Assembly: GCA_900088475.1 (NCBI GenBank)
Contig: FLMG01001571.1
Span: forward strand, 2,404-41,238
Length of the DNA stretch: 38,835 nucleotides
DNA from: Hyphochytrium catenoides
Lineage: Eukaryota; Sar; Hyphochytriomycetes; Hyphochytriales; Hyphochytriaceae
Direction of reading: 5' to 3'
The notes under the pieces: generated by a model
Databases searched by the model: none
Told to the model about the DNA's origin: nothing
What the model saw: the letters and a program-made list of their open reading frames with translations, nothing else
In this document: positions 9,898-22,600 of the stretch, piece after piece
Layout of the letters: each line of letters begins with the position of its first letter
Numbering within the stretch: the stretch's first letter is position 1
Translations under genes and position numbers: made by a program

Positions 9898-11825
9898 CTA
9901 GGTAGGACTCATGCCTCCTGCGGAGTTGGGAACAGGAACGGGCACGTCGGTCTCCCCAAATTTGGAGGAAGTGTTGCTCTCTCTATATGAAGGGAATGAC
10001 GGCGGAAGGGGAGTCATCTTCCCTCCATCTTCGCTCTTTGCTATCTCCTTCTCGAAGTACAGAGGGTGCCAGGGCAGCTGGGCTCGCGGCATAACAAAGC
10101 TGGGAGAAAAAGGTATCCAAAGGCCATATCAATGGTCCCGCCATACGCACGACTCAGCATCATTTTAACGGAAAAGAAAGAGGGAATGGTGTTTACCTCA
10201 TTCTCGTTTTCTGCTTCCAGAAACGGCGCCAGTTGGAGAGGACTCCATAGTCAAATGGGTTCGAAGGATCAGGAAATAATTGGCGCATCTAGGCGATCCC
10301 CGGGGTGAAGAAGAAATGAGGAGGAGGAGACTGAGAAGTCAATAGCATTCCTTACCCGCTCATAAGTTGTGAGCCCCTTCGAGACAAGGAAGCAATGGTA
10401 AAAGAAGAGAGCGCCTGTAAAACCGCCGGCAGCTAGAGAGTAGACTATCATTACGATAGTGAGACCACGAGTTAAGGCATGTATCGACTGCAATCATTAG
10501 AAGGTAGGAAAGAGTAAAAGCTAACGAGATCAGAGCGACGTAATCGTAAAGGATATGCTGCTGGCGAGCTTCGTAGCGTCGTCTCCGCCCACTGCAAGCC
10601 ACTGTGGGAGGGAATATCTGCCTGAAAATAAATCGGATCAGCTTCCATGAGTAACAGGCAGGAGGGAACTTAGTCTGGCTCTGAGCCTATCTTCTTCGCG
10701 TCCCTGAGCCTACCTGCACCTGTTCGGCCGTCTTGGCCAGACAAAAAGCGCTAAAACTAAGGTGTAGAACTGACGTGAGCATTCCCGTTAAAAGGAAGAA
10801 CACATAATGGCGATAGTTTCTCTAAGAAGAAGGAGAAAAAAGGTGTTAGCTTAGCGGGCTATTGAGGATTGTTGCTATAGAAGCCTTACTACCTTGCCGA
10901 TGCACTGTCCGACCCAAGGGCAATGGTGGTCAAAGCCTTCTATACAACTATCGCATATACTGCAGTGGGCAGTACGGAGTGGGCGGAAGATAGCGCAAGT
11001 GGTGCAGTATTTCAGGGAGGTCGGCCGCCCAGAGGACATGTATGTCTGTAGTCAACAGGGGCAAGTGAGTTATGCAGCTCGTATCTCTTTAGCTGTTAGG
11101 TCACGTACGTTAGAGTTGAGGCTGCTGGCCCTGGACTTCTCCTTCTGCTCTTCTTTATTGAGATCGTCCTTCATATAGCTCCGGCGAACTAGAATCCCGG
11201 GATCAGCGAAGGCTGTAAGCTGCAGGATATGACACGGCGGACATTTATGAAGACTCAGCACCTTTATAATTGTCGGGTGTAAGTAAATAAGCGAGGAGAC
11301 ATTCTTTGACTTACCCAAAAGCTGCGTACGAGTAGAGCAAAGGAGACAGCGCTCACAATGGTAGAGGCATGATTGCCCAGCTCTTTCACAACGACCGGAT
11401 TCCTGTGAAGTAGAGAGAATGAGAGTCAAGTATGAAGCTATTTGGTAGGGTGACGGTCATTGGGCGGCCCTACTTACACCCAAAGGAAGAAAATAATGGC
11501 TGGTAAAAAGCAAAGGATTAGGGACCCGACGGCATTGTATGGCTCAGGGCCCGTTGCTAGCCATCCTCTGCAGAAAAACGCAGCCCTCCCGGGCCACACC
11601 TATACACCAGCCTGGTGTGAGAGGTTAAATTTCACTGGCTCATGTATGTGTCACCAATACCTGATAAACCAACTCTTTCTTTCCTTCTGCGCCGGTAGAC
11701 GGAGGCTGGTTATGGGCGAGAGATCGGCTGCTTGGTCTGTTGGGACTGCTGTCACTGAGATCAACAGTAATCTCTGGGGCGGCCGGCTGACAGCTGATGA
11801 CTTCGGTGTCTACCTCTTTCATCAT
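9898..11825 (-). CDS. DHHC-type protein S-palmitoyltransferase
   Basis: This enzyme attaches palmitate to cysteines of proteins at endomembranes or the plasma membrane. Nine minus-strand exons (11825-11661, 11599-11478, 11402-11315, 11219-11109, 11045-10893, 10821-10714, 10487-10356, 10288-10197, 10099-9898) give 390 residues, a usual length. The start is the ATG pair at 11825/11822, with an in-frame TGA 21 bases upstream. In order there are a short cytosolic N-terminus, [18 protein letters not shown], transmembrane segment 1 (about 78-96), segment 2 (about 108-128), TAFADPGI, the cysteine-rich domain ([21 protein letters not shown]) with catalytic DHHC at 201-204, RNYRHYVFF entering segment 3, segment 4 (about 258-282), TTYE at 289-292, and NPFDYG (303-308). 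All zinc-ligand cysteines and the catalytic cysteine are present, so it should be active. The intron 10713-10488 is the longest in the gene. The gene shares a divergent intergenic region with the dynein gene. Confidence 0.93.
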
Positions 11826-13060
11826 TTTGGCCGATGACAATGTCAATCAGTTCCCTTAACACTACATCCAACTGGGGGCTTTGTGAAATGCTGGAGTATG
11901 AGCCCTCAAACTCAGTCCTCGGATACCAACCACCGAAACATCCTGCTTCTGCTCCTCGTCGACCCGACACCTGCTGCTACTTTCAAGTCGTTTGCGACTG
12001 AGGAGGCCTGATGGGCTGTTCAAATAGCCTTCGATACACCAGATGTCACCGCGTTCAAAGACCTCGATCCTCCTTCGCCTGTCATGGACCCTCTTGCTTC
12101 TCTCTCTCTGCTTCGCAGCTGCTGGTTGCCCGTCGCCTCCCTTCTCGGTCACTTTCCTCTTGTGTCCTCCAGCCTTCGTCAGAAAAGTCTGATGCCATCC
12201 AAAGAACAGAACTCAACGCGAGCCAGACATGGACACACAAGCCCCAGAATTCGCATCAGGTGCTGTCCTTATCGCCGCCCCGTAACAACTTGTAACCACC
12301 TCTAAGTCAGAGCTCCCCTCGGACTCAGAATATATTGATAATCCTTTTCTCTCTTTTGTGATAACCATCAGTACGTCCATCGGCTCCTGGGGGTGCTCTG
12401 AAGTGTTCAGGCATCCATCACCCCTGAATGGGCCGTTTTACTCTGATTTCTTCCTTAGGGACGCGAACCGTCGCGGCCCCTTCCTGCACCACCTTCCTCT
12501 GACGGACTTCCTCCTCTCTCATCTGTACTTTAACCAGTCTCTTCTACCACTCTGGCTCCTGATGCCTGTCTCCTCTGTCTTGCTGCCTCACTCTTGACGC
12601 CATTCCTTTCTTCTTCTGTCTGTCTGTCTCCTGCACAACACGGCGGCCTTCCCTATGAACTAGATCTGGCTCTCCACCAGCCCTTCCCTTAACCTTCTTC
12701 TACCGATCTCGTCGCCTTCCCACACAGCTGATGTGGCTATGTGGGGTGCTGCTTACGTAGAAGACAGATCACCTTTAACTTTGGTCTTGTTCAGGATCTT
12801 AGTGGCACTCTCCTTCAGCAAGCGCCGTCAACGGCGCCAAGTGCCACAAAGCCACGGGGCTACTCTCAACTCCATTGCAGCCATACAGGTGCAAGAGAGG
12901 CAAGGTCAGAAAGACCTACTATCGATCAGAGGGAAGGTACATTAGAGTTTTGGCAATCTCCGGAAGATAGTGTACACCAAGCAGGAGACTTAAAATAGGA
13001 GTGAGGAGCGGACGGGGATAGAGCAAAAAGAGAGCCCATCTCTCTTCACTTGTAGGAGCT
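11826..13060. promoter_or_regulatory. Divergent intergenic region between DHHC and dynein genes
   Basis: The 1235 bases separate two start codons facing away from each other, so both promoters should be here. The part from about 12300 to 12720 is pyrimidine-rich on the plus strand, like introns of this genome, and contains a short TGTC repeat near 12618-12628. A spliced 5' untranslated region of the dynein transcript is likely, since CACTTGTAG just before 13061 resembles a splice acceptor. A 96-codon minus-strand frame (12152-11862) and plus-strand frames at 12358-12597 and 12741-12998 match no family I recognise. Confidence 0.5.
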
Positions 13061-16000
13061 ATGGCTGCCCTCCAGCCTCGCCACCGCTGGATGGCAGCCT
13101 GTATCAGCTCCACCTTTGGATCTGAAGTATCGGACAGCCAAGCGGAAGAATTCTTGCAGCACCCTGAAAATCGCAGCATAATTGATAATTTATTGGGAGG
13201 CAAGAACGATGTGCGCAAGGTCTTCGTATGCTATTGCAAGAAGGTAAGAAGAGTTGCCCAAGGACAGCGATCCTTCTGACCTTTATCTAAAAAAGCCACC
13301 ATAGCAAAGGGCGATGAGAGCAGGGAGCAAGGGCTTACCTGTTAAGCTCTCTACTAGCTGTTGTTTCCTAAGTACTATAACCTTTCCATTTTCCATAGCG
13401 ATCTCTAACAATAGGCGTACAGGAGGATAACAAGTTTGGGGGCCTGCAGCTAAGTGATGGAACGACCGAGCCAATGAAAGGCAAATGCTGCTACTTTCTA
13501 AGAAACACCAACGATGAAGAACCAGTGGATGTTTCGAAGGTGAGGGTTCGCTTGCGTGATGACCGCCGCGGAGCAAGAAACCACCCACCACCTATCTGTT
13601 CAACTGCTGCCATTTTGTTCCCATCAACTGAGTTTATCCTTTCACTTGTTTGCGCGTCCCACAGCCCACAGACAATCAGGTCCTTTACGGGCAGCTATCT
13701 GGAGAACCGCTAAAGTCGCTCGAAGTTCTCCTGTCGCACCTCTTCCAGCCTCTTTTCCTGCAGAGAGAGAACTGGGGCTTGGCAGATAAGGCACAGCAGA
13801 ATGAATTCAAGGAAGAGACGAGCAAATTTACACATGAAGTGAAGGTAATCCTTTACCCGACAGTGATTATCGCTGCTACCGCGAGGGGAGATGGGCAGCG
13901 ATTGTCCAGTCGAGAATCTGCCAAACCGTAGTGCCTCGTTCTTACTCCTTCATTCGAACGTTACTAGGAGGCGATTAAGTCGTTAATGGATGGCCTGCAG
14001 CTAAAAACTCCAGACCCTGCCCTGGTGACCCGCGCAGAGCAGGGTAAGCAGGGAAAGAGTCCTAGCTTTGACCCTGAAATGTGTCAAGCCTTTATGGAGA
14101 CACTTGAATGCTGGTGCACCGAAATAGAAGCGTACATTGCCTCACAGGTAAAAAAGGGTGATGCGGAGATTAGTTAATCCCGCCACCATTCCTGTGTGAC
14201 TAATCTGACGACATACCTTCATGTCGTGACCTCCATGAATGTAGGATGGATCTGACAACTCTCCTGACGCTGGACCACTTACCGAATTGGAATACTGGCG
14301 GCTGAGGATGCAGCGCCTCATCAGCATCACACAGCAGCTGAAGTCCAAACAATGCAAGGTTGTTCTGAACACCCTCTCTTGGTTTACGAAGCATACAGCT
14401 GACCAAGAGAGAATGAAGGTACGAAGTCACCTCCTTGTTTAGAGCCATGAATAAATGAAGAGTCCATGATAGTGCTGAAAGGAAAGAGTAACAGACTCAT
14501 ACACTACCTTTTCTTATCTCCTTTCCGTGTGTCCGGTACCCGTGTAGCTTACTTCCCTACTGAAGCGATGGAAGAATGTGGATGTGAGCATCACCGAGAG
14601 CGCGAACGAGGCAAAAGATAATGTCAAGTATCTATTCACGCTAGAAAAGTTCATTGAGCCCCTTTATAATGGAGATCCGAGCTCCATCATTGATAGTCTT
14701 CCGGCACTTATCAACTCTATCAAGATGATCCATACAATCGCAAGGTAACTCTTGAGCCATTTATCATCCAAGTGGTCTAGCCTTATCATGACGTTGCTTT
14801 GGCATGTCTTGTGTCGCAGATACTATAATACTCCGGAGCGGATGACAAAGCTGTTCATCAAGGTCACGAATCAGATGATCAACAATTGCAAGCAGACCAT
14901 TCAGGGGCAGGATGCCGGATCAGACTTATGGGACAAGGATCCAGAAGACCTTGTCAGAAAACTTGAGGCATGTCTCAAGCTTAACGAGGCTTATCAGGAG
15001 CAATACAGGTAGTAGTGGAGGGGTTGCAGTGGTGTCAAGTGAGGACCCTCTCGAAATGCTTAAGTCGTCGTGCGACACACTTTGTTTCTGTTCATGGTCC
15101 TAGGTATACTTTACCTTGAATGGCTTGTTTCAAGTTTCGCCCTTTCCCAACTACACTTTCTGGCTCACTTATTGTGAACTCAAAGGCTCTGTTGGCTACC
15201 TCATTTCTCTTACACTTGGCAGTATCAAGGAGCACAGCTTCGGCTCACTTTTCCTTCTTCATACTGTTATAACGTGTCAGGCTCAATAGGGACCGTCTTC
15301 AAGCAACCCCAAGCGCTAAGCAGTTTGACTTCAACGAACCGCTCATTTTTGGGAAGTTTGACCTCTTTTGCAGGCGAATCATCAAGCTCATTGACATGTT
15401 CACCACCATCCACCAGTTCTCGTCACTCGCCCAGCATAAACTTGAAGGTAAGAGGACCAGTCTAGCACACCTGCAATTTCTATTTCGCTGGCGGGTGCGG
15501 GTGCGCGAGGTCTGTTGGCTACCCTCATCACAGAGTTTGGATGGCTATGATCGCTTGTTCTTTGCCACTTTTGCATGCTTCCCCGCGCGCCTAGCTAATG
15601 ACGATTCTTCCTGCTATATACATAGTCTGTTTCTTGTCATGCCTGTCGCTCTAACCATTAGCACCATTTCTCACTGTCGCGGGCTTATCTTTACCGAAGG
15701 CATGGAAGACCTCATTGCCCATTTCAAGCGCATAATTTCTGAGTTCCGTGGCAAGCGTCACGATCTCCTGAACTATCATAATAACAAGTTTGACCGGGAC
15801 TACGTCGAGTTTAATGTCCGCATCTCGGACCTGGAAGGCATGCTGCAACAGTTTATCAACCAGTCCTTCGAGAGTATTACCAGCATTGAACACTCGCTGA
15901 ACCTCCTTCGGAAGTTCCAAACTATTCTTCACAGAGAGAACTTGAAGTCAGACTTGGATTCAAAGTTCAACGTGATATTCCAGAACTACGGACAAGAACT

Positions 16001-19000
16001 TGAGCAGGTCCAGCTCTTGTATGAGAAGCTGAAGCACAGTCCGCCTATCCCAAGAAACCTGCCTCCGGTGGCGGGAAATATTACTTGGTCACGTCATCTG
16101 TTGAAGAGGATCGAGGAGCCCATGAAAAAGTTCGAGAGTAATCAGAACGTACTCGCAAGCAAGGACGCAAAGAGGATCATCCGTATGTACAACAAAGTAG
16201 CGAGAACTCTGGTGGCCTTCGAATACCTCTGGTATCAAGCTTGGCTCAACTCTCTTGAGACAGCGAAAGCTGGGCTGCAAGCTACACTCATCATTCGACA
16301 TCCTGAAGATGGAAAACTCTATGTAAACTTCGATCAAGAAATCTTACAGCTGATTAGGGAGGCTAAGTGCCTCGATCGCATGGGTATCGAGATCCCTGAA
16401 AGTGCCAGGATCATTTTGATGCAAGAGGAGAAGTTCAAAACTCACTTTAATGAACTGCAGTACTCTCTTTCCGAGTACGAGAGGCTGGTGAAGAAGGTGA
16501 TTCCCGTCACCGCGATGCTCCTTCGTCCACACTTTGCAGACATGGACTTCAAGCTCCGTCCCGGAATGGTGACGCTCACATGGACTAGCATGAACATTGA
16601 GGCCTACAAGCAGCATCTACGTACTGGTCTCCAGAAGCTAGAGGAACTTGTCACCAACATAAACGACGTAGTAGAGAATCGACTAGAGAAGAACTTGAAG
16701 ATAGTCTCCAAGTCCTACCTAGTCAACATGCCACAGGATCAGTCTCTCTCTCTGGAACAGTTTCTAGACCTGCAGAATCAGCACATACAGGGCTTAGGAC
16801 TCACGCTGCAGGGGAAGAACCAGGAAATTGAGACAGCCGTAGAAGACGTACTGAAAATCGTTGTGGATTATCCGCTAGATCCCCACGTGGAGGGAGTAAG
16901 TGCGGAGGAAGTGCAGAAGTTGAAGAAGCACTACAACCACTTCATGTACCAGGCCCTCCTGCACTGCACCAAGAAGAGCCTGAACCAGATCAAGAACAGA
17001 GTGGGTACCAGGAGTGGCATTGCAGGTCTACTTCTAATGGACAAGCCGATATTTGATGTGGAGCTGCAGCTTAGTGGAGCTGACATGAAGGTACTGTTAG
17101 AATAGCTGCTTCAAATTAGAGGAACAGAAACGAGAATCGTTGAGCTTCTTCTCTCTTAGGCGGATGACCAAATGTGGCTGTAAGACTCTGTCTGCCGCTC
17201 GATAGATGTGCTTTTCTTTTATTTTTTTGCCGTCATACTCTTGTTCCTCATGCATCTACACTCACGACGTAATCCTCGTGTTACCTACTACATCTCGCCT
17301 AAAGCTTTGCACATCTAAGTTTAATTATCCGCCTCTCTGTCTCTTCTCGTCCTTTCCCAAAGCTTCATCCTGCGTTGGAGGACATTCAGCAGGTCATCAA
17401 CCAAGCGGCAAAGATTGTCTTACAATGTAGCAAGAGCATTTACGACTGGGGCCAAGATAGTCTCCCAGACTCCTCCAAGAGGACGTTCTTTGACCGCATC
17501 ACGAAGGATATAGAAGTGGTCCGCGTGGTGCTCCTGCTAACCGGCAACATACAAGGACTGAAGAATAACATTGCGGAGTACACGAACACCTTCAAGAGCT
17601 ACGATTGGCTTTGGAAGGACGACAAGCAGGCAGCGTACGAAGAGTTTCTGAAGACGGTGCGTTGAGTGAATCTGCCGTTCTCGCTAACTTGCCATGTGCC
17701 TTCAATCAGTACCTCTCCTTCTTCAGTCTAAGCGTTAACATTTTTCACAGGAACCGGAGCTGGATGATTTCGAAAGAGAGCTCCAGAAATTTGTGGAACT
17801 CGAGGAAGAGATTCTCACACTCCCATCTCTTCAAAAGATTGGGCCGATCTCGCTTAACTCCTCCAGTGTTAGGGCACAATTATTGGAGCTCGCCCAGCAG
17901 TGGAAGTATCAGTATAGCAACAATTTACACCTTAGAGCCAAAGAGAGGATGAATGAACTCACTGAGTACATTCGGACGGCAGAGGTCAGTCACGAACATT
18001 CTCTCTTTCTTTTTCATCGCTAGAGGGCGTTTGCTTACACAATCATCTTCCTTTCATCCACCGTCCCCACTCATACTTTCACCATCTGACTGCTTTTCGA
18101 ATTTATGCAGAAAAACCTGAGCCGAGATGTGAATGACCTCGTGTCTCTCCGCTTCATGATGCTTCTTCTACGAGAGATTAGACAAAAAGACAGCGGCATC
18201 TACCTTGTCATCAACCCAATCCTACGTACATATAGTATCCTCGAGTTCTACCTCCCACAGGTCAGCCCACTATATGTTGATGACAAGGTTTTAGCGTCCA
18301 ACTACGTTCATTAATTAACCGTGGTGCTAATATTCACCGACGTTATCCTAGGGCTTCATGGGAAAGGAAGAGATGGATCAAAAGAGTGTTCTTTCTTCTT
18401 CATGGAGAAAGCTGGTGCAGCACGCTGAAGCGCGAACCGAGGAACTGAGCCGGACCCAAGCTGGTTTCAAAAGGAAACTTCTTAGAGATATCAAAGAGTT
18501 TGTCGGGGATGTCAAGATGTTTAGAGCAGAGTTTTTGGCCAACGGGCCCATGGTAAAAGGTGCGCAGAAGAACTCAGATGGCGGTGGTTTCCCATCTCTG
18601 TTGGTGCCCAGCGCCAATCAATTCAACTTCGTAGCTCCTATGCGTCACTCACTACTTACTGTCCCACCTATTATCCTCAACGCCTACCGTAGGCATACCT
18701 CCCCTTGAGGCTGTTGAGAGGCTAACTCGCTTCAAGGACGAGTTTTCCATTCGGGAAAGGAAGTTTGACCTCTATCGAACCGGTGAAGACCTCTTCGCCC
18801 TCCCTAATACCGAATATCAGGAGCTTGTACAAACCAAGAAGGAGCTTGAACTACTAGAAAAGCTCTTTGGTCTCTACACTGATGTTCTGCACACCATTGA
18901 GGAGTGGAAAACAATTCCCTGGGTGGAGGTTGTGAGCAACATTGAGAACATGACTCAGAAGGTAGTCTTTCCTGCCCCGCCCTGTTGGATGCAAGCTGCG

Positions 19001-19600
19001 GCGTCTTACCAGTGCTATTTCCTAACGTTACTCGTGGGACTGTTCTTCCAATAGGTCGAAGAATTCTCTCAGCGGTGTCGAAAGATGCCTAATAAACTGC
19101 GGGAATGGGAAGCGTACACGGACCTCAAGAAGATGCTCGACGACTTTTCCGTAGTTCTCCCCCTGCTTCAGGAGCTTAGTAAAGACTCAATACGCCCCAG
19201 ACACTGGGAGGAAATAGAGAAGATCACTGGCAGCAAGTTGGACGTCTCTTCCCCTGATTTCAAGCTTCTCTCTCTTCTGGAAGCAAAGATTGTGAACTTC
19301 AAAGAAGACATTGACGAAGTCACTGACAGCGCAGACAAACAGCTCAAGATAGAGATGAATCTGAAAGAAGTAGAGAAAATATGGGAGGAGAAGGAGTTTG
19401 CCTTCCTTGAATGGAAGGAGAGGAATGTCAGCGTTCTTAAAGGCTGCGCAGGAGTTCTAGAGGAACTGGAGGAAGCACAGATGAACGTACAAACGCTTCT
19501 TACCATGCGTCACATTGCTCCATTCAGGGAAGAGGCAGAGCAGCTGAAGCTGAAACTTCTAAACACTTTCGAAGCGCTCGACAAGTGGCTTAAAGTGCAG
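13061..19600 (+). other. Dynein tail and start of linker: exons 1-15
   Basis: Exons: 13061-13243, 13423-13539, 13665-13844, 13968-14147, 14245-14418, 14548-14744, 14820-15008, 15281-15447, 15700-17090, 17363-17656, 17751-17984, 18111-18260, 18352-18559, 18693-18961, 19055-19600. They code residues 1-1493. Recognisable tail (DHC N1/N2) motifs are [59 protein letters not shown] and NGPMVKGIPPLEA. The tail binds intermediate chains and neighbouring heavy chains. Exon 9 (15700-17090, 1391 nt) is far longer than its neighbours. Confidence 0.92.
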
Positions 19601-22600
19601 GTTCGGAGTCTGTGCTGTTTGCTCTGTCTCCTTAGGGGTTGATCTGGGTCTGTAGTGGCTGTCGGGCGCTGTAATCCTTCAGGCTTTTAACTTCACCTAC
19701 TACTCATCCTTCTCGTTTTCTGCGTCAAATAACAACTCCTAAGCATCAATGGTCTATCAAATGTAGGTTTTCTGGTGCTCCCTTGAGTCAGTCTTCTCAG
19801 GCGGTGATATTGCTAAGCAGCTTCCAACTGAGGCCAAAAAATTCCAGAAGATCGACAAAGAATGGGGAAAGATTATGGGCATGGCAGTGCAGGAGAAGCA
19901 GGTCCTTGCTTGCTGCTCGCACGAGCTACTGGTCTCTGACACCATGCAGGACATGTATGAGGAACTACAGAGGTGCCAAAAGAGCCTGGAAGGCTATCTT
20001 GAGCAGAAGAGGAATAAGTTTCCTCGTTTTTACTTTGTCTCCAACCCTTCTCTTCTACTAATTCTGTCTCAAGGATCAGGTACGCGCATACGGCTGAATC
20101 TGGTAGGCGAAGTGGCGAAGACTAACATTCATGGGGGCGCATACTCCCTTCTTTCTTCCTTGTCCATGCCTTCTACCTACGCTGCACAGAGCCGCTCTCC
20201 ATGAATGAGCATTATGAGAAAGTGTTCGACGCAATTGAGCAAGTCCAGCATGACAAGAAGGACAAGACGATTATCCTTTCTATGTTGGCGGGAATAGAGG
20301 TTGTCCCTTTCTCCAAGCCTGTCAAGGCTATAGGGAATATTGAAGATTGGCTCTCTGATCTAGCCCGGGGGATGCAAATGACCATGAAAGATATTTGCAG
20401 AAACTGCGCTGCAGATATTGCGACAGCAAGCAATGACATCAAGTCATTAAGAGGGTTTGTTGACAATTATGTGGCGCAGTTCGCACTGTTGGGTATCCAG
20501 ATGATGTGGACAGCAGATGTGACAACGGCACTTGAAACCTGCAAGGTTAAAAAGAACGCAATGAAGGAGGCAAACCAGAAGTCCTTGCAGGTAACATTGT
20601 GGATCCTCTGTTTCGAACTGTGTGCGTTACTAGTACTCTAATTGAGGGGTCCTCGTCAAACAAAGCGATAGCCGATTTTCCAGTCTCAGCACCACGTTTG
20701 CCTTGGTGGTATGGGAGTCTCCGTTCCGTCTCACTGAATACCGCGTTTCGGTCTATCTGTATACCGCCTTTCGGTTCTCGTTCAAACCTGTGACCAAGAC
20801 CTCTCTCCTTCTGCTGTCAACAATCACCATAGGTTCTGTATGAGCTGTCGTCGTGGTGCCTTCAGGACCTCGGGCCGAAGCCAAACCGAACCAAGATCGA
20901 GACATTAGTCACAATTCATGTGCATCAGAGGGACGTGCTGAACGATCTTACCGCTCTCCATAAGCAAAAGAAAATAAGCGATGCTAATGACTTTGAATGG
21001 CTAAAGCAAGCACGCTTCTATTGGAAGGCTAACCAAGCTGATGAGCTGGGTGATGATGGTAAGTGACTTTATGCGCGGTGCCTCAAGCTGGTGCGTGTAT
21101 TTATCCTTTGTGCCTCAAGCTCTTGCCCCTGCTTATTCTTTGCTTTATTGGAGGACTTCCTAGTCCGTAATGAGAAGCATCACGATGTGAAGCTCCTCAA
21201 CAGTACCTTCTTTGTGCTGTCCATCGAAATTCTTTTGAATGTGTCACGAGCATGGCATGTCCTTCCTTGTTACTTGCGTTTGTCGGTCAGTCCTTTTATT
21301 GTCCTTATCTGACCTGTGCGTCCTCGCGGTATAGCTTGTGTCATCTCAATTACGGACGTGGACTTTACCTACCAATTCGAGTACCTCGGCGCAAAGGAGC
21401 GACTAGTCATTACACCTCTTACTGATCGCTGCTATATTACTTTGGCCCAAGCTTTGGGCATGTACTTTGGTGGAGCTCCAGCTGGACCTGCAGGAACTGG
21501 AAAAACCGAGACTGTGAAGGATCTGGGGAGGTAAGCCGGCCTTTTTAGGTAGAGTGCCAAAGACGTGAAAGGTGCAATAGCAAGATCTGCCTTTCCGCTT
21601 GTATTGCATAGCGGGGGAGGTTCACGGCTATCAGGTGGGGAGGCTAATATGTGCTCTTCCTCCTGCGCTCAAGAACACTTGGGATCTTTGTCGTCGTCAC
21701 AAATTGTACGGACCAACAGAAGTATACAGACTGTGCCAAAATCTTCAAAGGCCTTTGTCAGGGTGGACTTTGGGGCTGTTTCGATGAGTTCAATAGAATC
21801 CAGCTTCCCGTCCTTTCTGTGGTGGCACAACAGGTAGGTGTCTTACGAAGATCAATAGCCCTTTCTTATTGGCCCTTTTGACAAGCGACCTCTTGTTGGT
21901 TTCCACTTCTGCTGTGTCAAACGCAGGTTCTGGCCATCCAAAACGCTAAGAAGAGCGGCACAGAGTACTTCCAGTTCCCAGGAGATCCGCAGAACATTCT
22001 GCTTAAGCCGGTGAGGTCTTGCGGGCTTAGATATATTCGACGCAAAGTTGTATGCCTAACCTTTTTTAACGGAATCCTGTCAACGCGTAGGTTTGTGGTT
22101 TCTTCATCACCATGAACCCGGGCTACGCGGGTCGGCAGGAACTCCCTGAGAACTTGAAGGCACTTTTTAGAGGTGTTGCGATGATGGTCCCGGATTTTGA
22201 GATCATTATGAAGGTTAGCCTTACGTGTGGATATCATGGGTCAATTCGAGAGGACGAGAGCAAGGGAGGTTGTGGTTCTAAGATCTACCCTGCAGGTGAA
22301 GCTTTGTTCCGTGGGCTACCAAGAATACGCTCTCCTGGCAAAGAAGTTCTTTATCCTGTACAACACGTGCAAGGAGCAGCTCTCCGCACAAAAGCACTAT
22401 GACTGGGGTCTGCGAAATATCTTGGCTGTCCTCCGAACAGCAGGTTAGTGCCGCTGCAATCGATGACGCTTACACAGAGAGAGCGAGAAGGGAATAGGAA
22501 GGTCAACATGGCCTGGGGGTGCAGACAAGCGTTGAGCAGCATCTGGTAGCGCAGTTGTCATTCGACAAACCATTCATATGTTTATCTCCTTACTCCCTCT

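Noticed and set aside
10488-10713. Possible extra DHHC exon inside the minus-strand intron (frame ending in a hydrophobic stretch)
   Set aside because: Direct splicing from the QVQ exon to the SIHALTRG exon keeps phase and gives the usual spacing between transmembrane segments 3 and 4; the stretch ends in a typical pyrimidine-rich acceptor and lacks a good donor.
12741-12998. 85-codon plus-strand frame before the dynein start, possibly an N-terminal exon
   Set aside because: No family resemblance, and it is not needed: the ATG at 13061 gives the expected gamma-type N-terminus.
19168-19506. 112-codon minus-strand frame antisense to dynein exon 15
   Set aside because: A shadow of a Lys/Glu-rich coding exon; no splice pattern or family match.
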